From: Gymnothorax reevesii | Lineage: Eukaryota; Chordata; Actinopteri; Anguilliformes; Muraenidae | Assembly (NCBI GenBank): GCA_029721435.1 | Contig: CM056576.1 | Coordinates: forward strand, 122,811,166 to 122,875,165 | Length of the DNA: 64,000 bases | Reading direction: 5' to 3' | Part shown: positions 1-12,302 of the stretch, piece by piece | How the letters are laid out: each line of letters opens with the position of its first letter | How positions within the stretch are numbered: position 1 is the first letter of the stretch | Program-made: the position numbers and the translations under genes | The notes under the pieces: model-generated | Told to the model about the DNA's origin: nothing | What the model saw: the letters and a program-made list of their open reading frames with translations, nothing else | The model's database searches: none

Positions 1-468
1 AAACGTGTCGATGGTAATGTAATGCATGAAGCCATAGAGCCCACTGACCCCAGCAGCACCCCCACACAATTGAAATTCAACAGGTAGCGCACTGAATGTG
101 AAATGCAATTGATTCGTTTTGTTTGGGCAGTGTCGTAGTCCCTGCCGGGATCCGTTTAAGGAAAATAAAATTGTTTATTTAATGATTGAACCACTTTAAA
201 ACTGAACTGCTACCTTACAGCAATTTTTTTGTTAAACTGAGTGGTAAAAATAAAATTGTACGTTGGAAAAGGGTATGCTATTTATGAGTTCTTAAGCTGT
301 AGGACATACATCGCTGGGTCTTATTTTGTGTTCAGATATTATTTTATATGGCAGACTGTCAGTAGACAGAATCTGAAATAATGCAAATCACAGTTATTTT
401 ACTGTCGTGTAATAAACACAAACAACAGATCCAGAATTGATATCCATTGATGTGTCTCTGTCCTTCCT

Positions 469-505
<37 letters not shown>

Positions 506-528
506 TGCTCTTCCTCTCATCCTTTCAG
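1..528 (+). other. st6galnac3: Last intron of st6galnac3 (3' part)
   Basis: This stretch precedes the terminal coding exon and ends in a standard acceptor, a pyrimidine-rich run followed by CAG at 526-528. No other exon is visible in it. The only distinct structure is the CT microsatellite at 472-502. The donor side of the intron lies outside the window. Confidence 0.8.
472..502. repeat. (CT)n microsatellite at the splice acceptor
   Basis: About 31 bases of nearly perfect CT dinucleotides end 26 bases before the intron/exon border at 528/529. On the plus strand the run is pure pyrimidine, so it forms part of the polypyrimidine tract of the st6galnac3 acceptor. Confidence 0.9.
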
Positions 529-718
529 GGCGGAGGGCTACAAGAAGGTACCGTACCACTATTACGAGGCAGGGAGCAGAGATGAGTGTGCTGAATACGT
601 CCTCCATGAGAGCGCCCCGTACGGTGGCCACCGCTTCATCACGGAGAAATCGGTCTTCGCCAAATGGGCCAAAACGCACGCCATAAAATTTTTCCACCCG
701 GTCTGGTTGGTGTCGTGA
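529..718 (+). CDS. st6galnac3: ST6GALNAC3 sialyltransferase, C-terminal exon (partial gene)
   Basis: Terminal coding exon of alpha-N-acetylgalactosaminide alpha2,6-sialyltransferase 3, a type II Golgi enzyme of family GT29. It transfers sialic acid from CMP-Neu5Ac to GalNAc of sialylated acceptors such as GM1b and sialyl-T. The exon starts after CAG at 528. Its first base completes a split codon, then 62 full codons run to TGA at 716-718. Two family motifs are visible: sialylmotif III, HYYE (557-568), and sialylmotif VS, His-x4-Glu within HRFITE (629-646). The context YGGHRFITEK and VFAKWAK, and an ending of the form HPxWxxS, match my memory of mammalian ST6GALNAC3. ST6GALNAC4, 5 and 6 instead carry a Gly-Ser/Gly-His-His insertion before RFITEK. 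The motif L, motif S and anchor exons lie upstream of the window. The reading frame is intact, so the gene appears functional. Confidence 0.93.
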
Positions 719-813
719 CGCGAGCCGTCGTGCAGTGACTGCGCAATGTTCCAGAAAACCTGAGAGCCTACGATACAGTACACAGCTTTTTTGTGCTTTC
801 ATTTTACTTGAGT

Positions 814-881
814 TCTCTCTCTCTCTCTCTCTCTCTCTCTTTCACACGCGCACATACACCCACACACACACGCACACGCAC
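814..881. repeat. Compound (TC)n/(CA)n microsatellite
   Basis: A TC run (814-840) passes directly into an interrupted CA run (843-881) with CG and CC interruptions. It lies about 100 bases after the st6galnac3 stop codon and so probably in the 3' UTR. Confidence 0.9.
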
Positions 882-2376
882 TTATATCAGCCACACAGAA
901 TCCAAACCCAAATCCATCCACCACCACCTAGTGTGAAACCAGCACTTCTCTCCGTCTGAGGAAACTGCAATATAGTGCAGTGATTGCAGTATTGGATGCC
1001 CACTTGGCCCTGTGGATGACCTTCATTGCACTTCTTCAAGGAACAGCAGATTGTAAAATGGAAAACGACATTTATCAAGAGAAAATTTTGATGAACTAAC
1101 ATCAACAGAAGAACGCACCTTGTGAATGCTCATTTTAAACTGTGGAAATGAAATGGAACGGCATCACTAAGGTGAAGGTTACACATTGGAAGTGGGTCCA
1201 GCAATTTAATCAAACTCTACTAGAGTTATTTCACAAGTGAGAATTTTATTGTGGTATTCGCCACTGCTGTACATTACGATAGAGAAAATGTAGCACTTGA
1301 CGTAACACTGCTAGCATTGAGGTGAATGCAATGGGATGTGTGAACTCATCTCTCAACAATGAAAATAAGGATTTATGCCCTCTGCTTAGTATAGGAATGC
1401 TGTTGAATTTTGTTTGATTTATTCTATTAAGTGGGCGATTTGACGGGTGTTTTAGAGCAGCTGCGCAAAAGCAGCTTTGAATGTCAGCTGTGGCCATCTT
1501 TAAAATTACCCAGCCCTGGACTGGATTCAAAAACCTCCATTCTGTCTCACCCAGGCAAACCAAACTGACTTTTGATAGACATCTCTGCAGTTATTTTCCC
1601 CAGCCTGAGTCCATATACCAAATTCAATCTTCCCCTATCCTCTGTGGAGGGTGTAGCTTTAACAGCGAGGACTCTGGATTGATTTTTTTTTTTTGACTGA
1701 AAATTTTGCTCATAATCCATGGCTACAGACTGGGCCTGAAATTCAAGGCCGCCGCTTTCCAGAGCAGTCATAAGGTCATCCTCTCATTCTGAACTCCGGG
1801 CAGTTGAAAGGTATTTTACTGCTACTAAATTGAAGCTCAACAGTGTGTTGTGTTTATTGCTATCAGAATGCTGTACTCTCTGTAGCTTATTCGCGTAACT
1901 CTTGAACGCGTTTGTGGGGTGCAGTCTTAAGAGAGAGGAGCAGAAAAGCTTACAGCGCTCTCGATGTCATCCCAGGTGTGACAAGGATCGAGAAGACGCT
2001 CAGATTGATGGTGACCAATTGATATATTCCATGAAATATTTGAGGTGAATTTCAATACGTTGTGCCTGCACTCGGTTGTTCATTAACTCAGTGACCCTCA
2101 CTCCTCCAAACTTTATAGTTCTATGCCTGTACTTTATGGGTATATTTTCCTTCCTTGTACTTTTTATGTTCATTCTAATGTCCCCTTTTTTGGGTTGATT
2201 CATTGGCGGTTAAGTCAGTACACAATTGTACGATTATTTGTTACTAATGATATTCTTTAATACCCCGATGAACTATTTTGATTAATTAAGTATTGTTAAC
2301 TTCATGTTGTAACTCACATTTTTCTGCGATGTGTCTTTTATGTTTATAGATTTATATCTCATGTATACCACTTTAA

Positions 2377-5048
2377 TGTATATAATCCTGCATGTGTCAT
2401 GACAGATGTGTTTGTAACCTTTATAATGCGCTTGTGATTGTGTATGGCAGCTGTGCAAGGCGTCCTTTCGCTATTGCCTTCCGGTGTTCGCAGAGTCACT
2501 CCTTACCATGAATACTGCATTAAGATCACATGAATATGACATTCTTTGCGTTAATATAACTAACACTCATTCATCCACCCATGAACCTGCACTTGAATGT
2601 TCATGTAATATGCATTTCTGTACTCTTAGAATAATTATTCTTGCCAGCTGGAGAATATTGGTCCATGTGGACCAGCAAAGCAGAGTAGACCTGTCAGCAG
2701 GTAAAAAAAAAAGATAAAATATGAGGTACTGCAGGGGCCAGTTTTTGTTCCTTGCAAATTCTTCCATATGAAGGGTACAAAGACGGATAATGGTTCAGTT
2801 GGAAGTGCAGCACATAACGATAACAGGAAGTTGTGGCCTGCAGTGGCTTTATTTGAGGTAAATGGCATGTATGTGCGCTAGCTCAGCACTTGTGTGTGGC
2901 CTGTTAAAAAGGTTTATTGCTGCATCTGGAGAAGGGATCCTTTCGTGCAGTGATTTTTGAGTCACTGGGGACTAAGTAGTCATGCATGTGCACTTGCAAA
3001 TATGCACACTGCTCTCCTTATAATGTTGTCTTTCTCATAGTTTTCTGCTCACTCTTTACTTCTGAGAACAGGACAGAATTTTTGAAAATCACTCTTCAGT
3101 CAGCAAACGGCAGATAAGTAATAATTGCGTCCGCACTCCTGCATTGATGCTTGCATAAGGGCCTCTGGCGGGCATTTTGATTCAGCCACTATGTAGCACA
3201 GCCTGTAGGGGAATTGTCTACTATATACCATCCTCTTTCCTTCTTCTCACTACCTCCAATGTGAAAATGCAGGAAAGGCTTCATTGGGAGCAGTACGATG
3301 TCACGCACTCCTGGACTGCATCTGGTTGCGCAGGCTGCAAATGGCTTTTGCCTCACACCCCAGAAGTAGAGGTTGAGTGATATATTGGATTTTTTTTCCC
3401 AGTGTATGATCATAAAATACTAATTTGTGGTGATGTTCATTATCCTCATTTAGTTTTAGACTGAAGTAATGAAGTCCAACCTCATTGTGATGTCTGGGTA
3501 GTAATACAGGCTTTTAAGTGCTCTCAAAATTGATAGATGACCTTAGAGTTAGAGGTTGGTTGGCTGGCTCGCTTAGAAAGTACATGGAGTTTTTTTGTGA
3601 ACTTCCTGACATTAAAGTGACCTTCCTGCTTTAAAGCTAAGTGTTTATTGTGGATTCAGCTCAAAATCCATTGTAATATGTTGTGGGACGAGTGTATAAT
3701 TGTACTGTACCCATAATATGCATTTGCAAGTTTGAAGATACCACTCCAGCCTATGTACAGGAATCGCACGGCCCATCCTACTCCTGCTGTACTGTGTCGC
3801 TAACCTTAACATCGTTTGTTTAACATGAGAAGCTGTGCAAATGTGTATGTTTTTTTTCTCACAGGCATGGCATGCTATACCCACATCATCAATCATTCCC
3901 TCCCATAAAACTGAATGCACTCTCGGTCATTTCTAGTCCGGTGTGAACTTCATGTTAGTTTGTAGTTCATTTTATTACTTATGTTACTTTTTTAACAATA
4001 TTTGTTACAAAAAAAAAAATCAGGCATGCAATTAAACAGATGAGGTTTCCTGTTACCCTTTAATTAATGTTTGTGTGTTTGTATGTATATATGCACAGTA
4101 TACTGTATGTGTCAGAGGTGGAGTTCTGTTCCATTTCATGCATTTGAAGATGTCCATATCCTATAGGAATCTGTAGCCTAAAAGTATTTACTTAACGAAC
4201 TGAAATTGAATTGACCTGAACCCTATTGTGTGTGATAGGGGCCATGGCAAAGACACCAGCAATCTGAGTAACCTCATTAACATTATAAATTAATGCTGTA
4301 TGGCATATCAGTGTGTGTGGGGGGGGGGAGCATTGATTTATTTATGCCACAATTTTCCTTTTATTTTTAAAGTAATAACATCAAATTGCAAAAAAGAAAA
4401 GAAATCCTGAAAAATATTTACATGAGTAGATCATGCGGTCTCTCTTGTTTGAAATTGACTTCAGTGTATCCTGCACTATGAAGTTCACCTTTGGCCCTCA
4501 GAATACTGTATGTAAAAGTTTCACTCAAACAAACATGACTAACCCTGTCTTTTTCTTGCTCGTATGTATAGTGAATGGAACTACCAATGTGATGAACCTG
4601 TAACCTTCCAGGTTTGGGTGCAAACATTTTCTGCATTATGGAATGCAATGTATCTAAATGTTATACGACTGGTAGCCACCCTGCTAATTCTGTTTGTTTC
4701 TCATTAACATGCTAATGAACTTCACAGTAGTAGGGGGTGAAGCGAGACTTGTAATGCTTCTCCCATTATCTCATATGCATCTGCCTTATTTATTATTAAT
4801 TTCATTTCCACTCAAGTGTTCCCTCAAGTACAGAACAGGATTATTGATAATGTCAATGTCTTTTCAGTTTTAGATTTTTTGAAATGCAGTTCATTAATTG
4901 TATTCAGCAGTGCATGATCATGAGTATTTGAAAAATGTAGAAATCCTTGAGATGTTTTTAATATGCACAAGATTTCCATGCTGGAATCGATAAAGCGTGG
5001 TGTGGTTTGAAGGCTTGTGTCGTACAGACTAATACACAAGTGTATATA
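2377..5048 (+). promoter_or_regulatory. Three Pumilio-type UGUAUAUA motifs
   Basis: Exact TGTATATA octamers occur at 2377-2384, 4084-4091 and 5041-5048, all in the sense orientation of the candidate st6galnac3 3' UTR. They match the Pumilio consensus UGUANAUA. Pumilio proteins bind such sites in mRNA and reduce stability or translation. In A/T-rich DNA some matches are expected by chance, so function is inferred. Confidence 0.3.
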
Positions 5049-5359
5049 ATAGGCATATGTGGTAAATGTATTCAGTTGTCTGAATGGGACTGTGCTGAGG
5101 GTTTATGGCAAACTTAAAGTACTGTATGTAGGCATTAGATAAACATACTGTAGCTGAGGCAAACAAATCAAGAGGCATTAAGCACTAAAAATTATGCTCT
5201 ATATTTGTGTATCCAGAGAAGGCTCATACTTAAAGTCCAAACTGGGCTCTGCGGTCAGTTGCAGGCATGAGCTTGAGTTGTGTCATTACTTTGCTGTGAT
5301 TTAGTGTGATGCACGCAGCAAAATGATTAGAGTAAAATCTACCCTTAAAGGATCTATAT

Positions 5360-5560
5360 CGGGGGTCCCCAATCTTTCCCAGAAAGGGCCAGTGTGGGTG
5401 CAGGCTTTCATTGCAACCAAGCACTTACACACCTGATGCTACTAATTAAGCTTATTAGCAGAGAGTCCAGGGGGTGATTTGTATCAGGTGTGTAACTGCT
5501 TGGTTGCAATGAAAGCCTGCACCCACACCAGCCCTTTCTGGGAAAGATTGGGGACCCCTG
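5360..5560. mobile_element. hAT-like MITE, palindromic, 8-bp target duplication
   Basis: A 201-base element whose ends form inverted repeats of about 79 bases, separated by about 43 central bases. The termini read CAGGGGTCCCCAATC (left copy CGGGGGTCC), a hAT-style terminus. The flanks ATCTATAT (5352-5359) and GTCTATAT (5561-5568) agree at 7 of 8 positions, as expected for the 8-bp hAT target duplication. There is no coding capacity, so it would need a transposase in trans. Confidence 0.85.
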
Positions 5561-5565
5561 GTCTA

Positions 5566-5900
5566 TATTTGATTTGATTTGATTTGATTTATTTCATTCA
5601 TTCATACACCAAGAAAAGAACAGGGATCCAACATAACAGCCGAGGAATAATTGGCATATGAAAAGGACATCCCAAGCAAGCTTCCTAAAGCTTTTAAGAG
5701 GGTGTCCTGACGTAAAATAATACCAAATACGCAAAATACATGAAACATAAAACAAATAACGCAGACAAACAACACAATAGCCCCTATCAGTTCATTAGTC
5801 CATCATAAATCAAAGAATATCAAGTCCTTTCTTCAATAGCATAGCATTTCAAAACTGATCCATGATCAAGAAAATGATTACAACCCACTTTGGCAAGACT
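5566..5900 (-). repeat. LINE-like 3' fragment, inverted, with (ATTTG)n tail
   Basis: An ATTTG pentamer array (about 5566-5591) is joined to A/C-rich DNA. An array at one end followed by an A-rich body resembles the 3' end of a fish non-LTR retrotransposon in reverse orientation. No reverse transcriptase sequence is present. The family is not identified. Confidence 0.4.
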
Positions 5901-6471
5901 GGACTCAAATAGACTCTGTAAGAGTAAATTCCACTCCATAAGAGTCAAATTTACTCAGATCATTTTGCTGTGCTGCAGATTTCAAGTAGCCTCTGCTAGT
6001 GATCTGGAAGGATTGTGGCTTTACTCTGCTGCTCAGTGGATTTAAGGGACATAGTGCTGTACTCCTGAGACCCAAAATAGAATGTTCCTCAAAAATGAAG
6101 CATCCTATTGTATGTACTGTAAAGAAGAAAAGATGTACAGTTGAACTGTTTCGCCATGCTGTGTGTGTTGCCTTCAAAAGGTAAAGGCATTAATTTTATG
6201 TACGGTCTTCTTGTTTACAGTCCTATTGTTTTAGTGTGAAACTCTGCCTTTTTGATTCACCCTCATTTATTTTTAACCTGAGATATGATGTGTGTGTACT
6301 GTTTCTGTTTTTGTTGTCATTTTGTCATCTTTCTTTTAAATCCAAGCCTGCCTTGTTCTTTTCAATTGTTTTTAATAGTTGTTTTATTATCAGGTTGCTG
6401 CAACCTTTGTACATGGTAGCAAGTATGTTTTGTAAATTCATATTTAACATTTGCTCAAATGATGTTTATAG

Positions 6472-6477
6472 AATAAA
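6472..6477 (+). other. st6galnac3: Candidate polyadenylation signal AATAAA
   Basis: AATAAA is followed within 20-40 bases by T-rich sequence (6497-6520) that could serve as the downstream element. It sits in A/T-rich DNA ending the 5.7-kb non-coding stretch after the st6galnac3 stop codon. It is the first exact AATAAA I find downstream of the gene. Confidence 0.4.
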
Positions 6478-6495
6478 GAAATAAACATGCTCACA

Positions 6496-7769
6496 GTTTT
6501 TATTCTTTCCTTAGTTTCAGTTTTCCAGTTCAGTGGGAATGTTAAATCCGTAAATACTCTGGTACATTTCATTGAAGAAATACGTTTCCAGTAAAAGCAT
6601 CAAACGATCTTATTTCTTTGAAGATATCTTTTAGTATTTATTACACCCAGCAGGTTAATGACGCAAAGCTCCTTAAGCTGTGAAAATAGTAGATCAATAA
6701 AATTCTTATAGTCTGAAAATAAGAGGTCTTCTGCAGAGTCATAATGTCCTAAAGTCATAAGAAGATCCTCATAACCCTGCAGATATTGTTTGATATTTAT
6801 CATTTTATGAACTAGTATCCGCTATATATTTCTGGATACTTGCAGAAAAGAATACTCAAGTTAATATGAACCAAAGAAATTTAACCAAGGAACCTCTTAA
6901 ACACAATTTTTTTTTTTCAGATGATCTCATTTTAATTTTAGATTTCGTCTGAATTTATACGAAATACAAGTACTTTTATCTCAGTGTGAAAACCCGGGTG
7001 AAATTTAGTTCAAACCTGAGATGAAAGGGCAGCGATGGTTTAGGTGGCCGTGGGGGGCCTCAGCCAATGGAAGCACGGGAGCCCATCCCCTTCATCTTGA
7101 GGTACCTGACATTATTTCCTGGAGTAGGGTGGGTAAGGTAATGGAGACAGAGAAAGACATATGATGCAGGCTAAGATTATAAATTATGCTCTTCATTTTT
7201 TGTTATACTATTCGTATTCCATTTTGAACAGGTTTGATGGTGGATATGCTCTGCAGAGGACACTAACCTCCCACTACCCGCTGCTCCCACAACTCAAACT
7301 TTAATATCTTCTGATTGGTATGAGCAATCAAGCTCCTGCTTTCTCAATGTGATGTAGTCCCTTGTGGATGTAAATTTCAAGTACAAATTATAACTGAGAC
7401 AGTGAGTTTCATTGAACCTTTTTAAGTGTGTCCTGAATCATTAAACCAGAAACCAGTTACATGGAGTGTCTGAGTGGGCCATTTTAGTGTAAATATTCGA
7501 CCAAAGAGTGTAAAAAGGCTTGGATTCCATCAGGTTAAATTATGAGAAAATGAATAAAAAACAATAGTTCACCAACCTGTGGCCTTCATTACATCTTGTT
7601 GCATAGGATAAAACAAGTGCGTTTGCTTTGGTTTTAGTTTTTCCCATCATTCTGCGTACACTCCTTAAGCCCAGGTAATTTGGGCAACTGCTCGCAACAT
7701 AAATTCTACAAAGAGATTGCTAGCGTAATAAGCTAAATTATGAGCATTGCACTCGGTATCATGTACCAT
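6496..7769. other. Intergenic, nothing recognised
   Basis: Unique-looking A/T-rich DNA. Only short ORFs without protein-like composition are present, and I see no repeat boundaries. Confidence 0.6.
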
Positions 7770-8060
7770 TTTCTCTTTTTTTTCCATAACTGTATTTATT
7801 GAATTTTCTCACTTTTACAAAAAACAATAACACAAATAAACAATATTCACAAACAAACAACATTGGATAAATACAGCTCAGTTTTAAAAAATGAATAAAT
7901 AAATAATGCTCCAGGAGTCACAGAAGACAATCCACTTTACCTGCCAATTGCGGGTCACAAAAATCCACATTTGGAAGAAACTTCATACAAAAAAAGAGAA
8001 AATCTCAGATCCAAGATGGTCTAAATAGGGTTGCCATTTTCTCCTTTAAGGTAGTCACAG
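7770..8060 (-). repeat. LINE-like A-rich fragment (inverted)
   Basis: A T-rich start and an A/CAAA-rich body, followed by more complex sequence, resemble the antisense copy of a fish LINE 3' region. There are no terminal repeats and no coding domain, so the assignment is tentative. Confidence 0.3.
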
Positions 8061-8734
8061 CTGAAATATCTAGCTGAAGTTGAGCTTAAAGTATAGCAAT
8101 CATTCATAATAAATGCATCGGTGTTCGCATCATTAACCACTGTCATCTTTTCTCTCCTCATCTTCTTTGTTTTTCTTCCTGTTTTGAGACCCAGATGGAT
8201 GTCTTTTCATCTCATTTTCAGTCATATCATACCTGGAAATCCACCAGGACAGATTTGCTAACAGTGCTGGCAATTGGCGACTGGGCACATTTGCTTTGTG
8301 TATAATGGTGCTCCTCTCAGGGGATTCATTGTTCATTCTTCAGGGCTGTTCGTTGTCAATCCGAAGTTTTGGGGAGGTCTGCATTTTGTGATACGACATT
8401 GCCGTGGACTTAATTGATCATCTGACATGCCTGTTCTGCAGATTTGCCTCCGATAAAAGGTAGCATCAGGTTTCCACATTGTTGCACTAATGTTGCGAGT
8501 CACTAAACTTTACATCTGACCACTAAACGTTGAAGTCATTGTTGTCCATAGCGACATTAATAATGAAATGGAAAATAAGTTCCTGTTATCTGCATTTGTC
8601 AAATGCATTTAGTGTTGTTACATTTAGTGTCAAAGCATTTAGTGTCGAAGCTTACATTTCCCGCAAATGTATGTATGAGTTTTGGGATGGAACCAACTAA
8701 TTATGATAGAACTTTTTAAATATATAGGACTCAT

Positions 8735-8937
8735 GAGTAACTAGATGATGCCCGCTCTATAGAGATGCTAAAGCACGCCTCCTGTTGACCTTGACCTTTG
8801 ACCTTTCCAACTCAAAATGCAAATATGGACAGGGTACCCTAGGATCATCTATCCCACAAAGTTTGGTCACCCTAGCTTCAATGGTGGTCGAGCTGTCGCG
8901 CAGACAGACAAAGACACACACACACACACACAGATGG
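8735..8937 (-). repeat. Interspersed repeat with GACCTTTGACC motif and CAGACA/(CA)n end
   Basis: The segment ends in CAGACAGACA followed by a CA run (8912-8932) and contains the doubled ACCTTGACCTTTGACCTT motif. Read on the minus strand this gives a GTCTGTCTG start, then AAGGTCAAAGGTCAAGGTCA. The element at 50908-51624 has the same layout in plus orientation, so the two may belong to one broad repeat class. Confidence 0.45.
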
Positions 8938-9382
8938 TGCTAAGCTGTATACCCATGCTTCCTCGTCGGGCGTGAGTAATTAGAGACTCTGATGTACTTG
9001 CCCTGTGGTGCAGTTGTGCACATGGACCTTCCATATGTCTTTTTCATACATTTTGCACTTCTTTCAAGGTAGCTGTGTCCTTCCTCAGATGCAATGTTCT
9101 GTTTCTTGTCAGTCTCATTCATGCCTTAATCTCTCAAAAAAACAAAGCACTAACAGGTTTCAAGACCATGCCTGATAACTGTCTCTCTTTTTTCGAGCCA
9201 TTTGCATTTCAAAGTTGAACTTTTAAATGACTTTGTACTAAACAGCATGACATAGCATGTCTGCATGTGGTGATTTTTTTAAATTATAATTTTAAATATT
9301 GGATTTATATTTTTAGAATAATATTTAACTATCAATTTCTGTCAAAAAATGTAAAATTTCTCAGCAATTCCAAATCTTTGGA

Positions 9383-9605
9383 TGGTATTTTATTTATTTA
9401 TTTAAAAGGGACAGTGTGCATTGATCACATGCCTTGCATAAAATGTACAGATTCAGCCATCAGGCTATTTAGCGTCTGTAGTCCCTGGCAGGTTGATGCT
9501 GCAAAAGATCGGCAGGCCACAGAGAAATAACTATTAGAGGCACAAAAAACATGACACAACAACAGACAAACATACAATATGTAAAACAACAATTGGATGG
9601 TACTG
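9383..9605. repeat. Fish interspersed repeat (LINE-like tail)
   Basis: A TTTA tetramer run (about 9387-9403) leads into GGGACAGTGTGCATTGATCA and then CTGTAGTCCCTGGCAGGTTG. I remember this arrangement from a common fish interspersed repeat. The body lacks any coding domain. Family and exact ends are uncertain. Confidence 0.5.
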
Positions 9606-11885
9606 TATGTGTAAAAAAAAAATATATTGGGGTTCATTTGATGCAAGTGAAAGAAATAGAATGCAGGATATTATATATATATATTTTTTTTTTGCTTGTT
9701 TGTTTTCCTTATTTACCGAAGCACACTGAAGTACCGCCATTTTTACTTTTGACTGAGGCATATTTAATGCATTTCATTTCGGCACTGAACCACTTCCTTT
9801 GAGAATTGAACATTGTAACAGAAGTGCCACCTCGGCTTATGAATTCAAACACGGTATTTCATTCACATCTGTTTCTTTTTTTTTTTTTTTTCGCTTTTCA
9901 ACATTTCTTGACAGAAACAAATCTCCCCGTGTAAACAAACCAGCTTCCACTGGCGCCGTGTCCTCTTGTCATCTCTGTAATTAGCTCAGCCTCTGAAGGT
10001 GAAAATATGTTCCCCAGCAGAGCATCTCAAGGAGAACAAAAAAAAATCTTTTCAGACCTCTTGTGACCCTTGTGGCTGCGCAGCTCGCATTTATTTTGAA
10101 ATAAAGCCTCGGGACAATATCACCGAGATGGACAATGTGGGTGTAGGTGTCAGGTGCATCTAATATCTACCTTCCACCCTCTCTGGATGGAGGCAGCCCA
10201 CTGATATACTTTACTGAACCTGCGGCTGTAGAGGCTGTCAAGATTTTGACATGTCTGTATAGCCCACGAGACAGGGCTCTCACCTGTCACTCCAAGCCTT
10301 TTAGACTCAGACAAGCTACATTAAGTTCACCTCAGTGACAGCACCCTCAGTGTACGTACACCAGCCTGGTCCTACCCCTGTGGTAATATACCTGCCTGGT
10401 GACATGAGGGGCATGGGGTCAGATTTATAATGGAGCCAGTGGCTGATTTTTAAAAAGTGGGGAGTGGAAGCCAACCTAAAGCCGGTCCAAATATCCTTAG
10501 GCAGCAGTTTGATACACTCTGTGACAGTGACAGTGTACATATATAATCCAGTTCGGGAATATGGTCAGTCAAGTCATTTTAGTTGCCGGAAAAAGCAACA
10601 CTGGCTCAATTCTTTTGAGCGAATAGGCCGATATCTGACTATAGGGATGACAGTGACATAATTCCTAGCTGGAATATTATTTCTCTGGATTTTACAATGT
10701 TTGGCACAAAATTCCCCGAGTACATATGAGGCTGTATACTTTGTAAGACTATAAAATGGCTGCTTGGTGAAATCAGGTGAAGATAGCCAGCTAAGAGGAG
10801 CCTTCAGAAGCAGCTCTGGAGCGTGTAAGTGCTCGAGGGAGTGTAATTTAAGCCGACAATGTCTCTCCACATCGACTGAGAAACATCAGACGCACGACAT
10901 TACACTGGACAGGATATATCTCAATGCGCTGCTGGAAAAGGTATTGCAGAATGGGCCATTGTGCTCTGAAAGGGCTCAGGCAAGCAGAACTTGCGTTTCA
11001 AGGGAGGGCTATTGATATTGTGGGCTTGAAGTCTCTGTGAACACAAATTAAATGGATTTAAAGGCGCAGCACCAAACAGCATTGTTATGGAAAGGAATCA
11101 TTTTAAGTGAGCTCTTATATGGTGAAGCCATTTTACAGTATGAAAGCAAAATGCAATTATGCAACTGAAATTTTGGTTGATTAAGTAACCTCCTACTCTA
11201 TAATAAAATTGAGCATATCAAATATGTCTTTGCAAATCCCTCAATTTATGTGCTGCCTATTGGACAGGGAAGGATTGGCGAAGCTGGACTGGTCATCTCA
11301 CTGTGACTGCCTGACCATATGGGAATTGGGTGCATTGCAATCTTATTCCACAGTTACAGCAGAGGACATGGTGAGTAAGCTTTGGACTTTGGTACTTTGG
11401 TAAAATGACACTTGTGTGAAACGATGCCTCCCTTTTCTGGAGGCTCTTCCAGGAGTATATCTGAGAGGTCAGAAGCAGGTCAAGTCATTTCAAAATAGTT
11501 GTCAGTTGCCAAGTCCCTACAAACGGCTGAAATTCTCACCCTTTGCACAGGTTGCACAGATCCTGCCATTCAAGAACAAATCTGAACAATTAAGCAAATT
11601 TGCAAATCAGAATGTTCCAGCACTCAGTTAATAAATCTATTGTTTGACCTACACTACAAAATCACTTGAGACATTGTTGAACAGCAGGCCTATATGTAAG
11701 AAAACAATTAAATCGTCAGTATGTTTTTTTAAACATCAAGTTTTTTTCAAGTTGATGAGTGTTCACGAATGTACTTTTTAAAATTGCGTGGTTTGCAAAT
11801 CAGCTGTATTTCTGCACATTTAAGATTTCTCGAATCAGAAGCAATGAACTTTCCAGGGTTATGTAGAAGCTCACAATGGTCCTAA
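9606..11885. other. Intergenic, no gene seen
   Basis: Mostly unique sequence with T-runs and an AT run near 9675-9690. The ORFs present are short, overlap on both strands and show no recognisable domain. Confidence 0.6.
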
Positions 11886-12166
11886 GGCCTAATAATATTT
11901 GAAGGTGATTCTTGGAACTTTGTTTGCTTCTCTCATCAAACTCCTCCCAATCTTAGGGGATGAAATATGTTTGCGTCCTTTACCTTCCTTTGTTCAGCTG
12001 TTCCACGCTTTTTAAATCTTTGAATAATTGCCCTGACAATAGTGCTCACTTGTGTATTTAATCTTTTGTGGATCTTGTTGCCATTACTGAATTTATGAAG
12101 GTCTACGACCATCTTTCTCCGCTGAACTGCCAGTTCTTTTCTTTTCTTCTTGGTGCTGGATGACAA
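11886..12166 (-). pseudogene. Tc1-like transposase N-terminal fragment
   Basis: The minus-strand frame from 12166 begins with lysine-rich residues and KELAVQRRKMVVDLHK, then a second segment with TIVRAIIQRFKKRGT. This is the paired helix-turn-helix DNA-binding region of Tc1-like transposases. After a frameshift near 11960 the linker continues as PKIGRSLMREANKVPRIT. The catalytic DDE domain is absent and no terminal inverted repeats are visible nearby, so this is a truncated relic. Confidence 0.75.
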
Positions 12167-12302
12167 AGGGATATTGCATGTGTGTTACCTCGTTTTACCC
12201 AAGTGAAATGGAATGTAATGGAACAACTCTATGGGTCTTTTTTAACTGAGATGAATTCCATTCCTGGTTTGAATTTGGAAGATTTTATTTACAACAATCC
12301 TT

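Larger units (their letters stand above)
719..6495 (+). other. st6galnac3: Candidate 3' UTR of st6galnac3
   Basis: No exon or credible ORF follows the stop codon for several kilobases. The stretch is A/T-rich, with many TGTA and T-rich motifs typical of long vertebrate 3' UTRs. The first canonical AATAAA that I find is at 6472, so the UTR could be about 5.7 kb and would include a hAT-like MITE (5360-5560) and a LINE-like fragment. Earlier ATTAAA variants (for example near 3614 and 4031) could end it sooner. The extent is inference; no transcript evidence is available. Confidence 0.4.

Noticed and set aside
359..802. 147-codon minus-strand ORF over the st6galnac3 exon
   Set aside because: It is the antisense shadow of the real exon and of the CT repeat (Arg-Glu run). 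It has no domain of its own.
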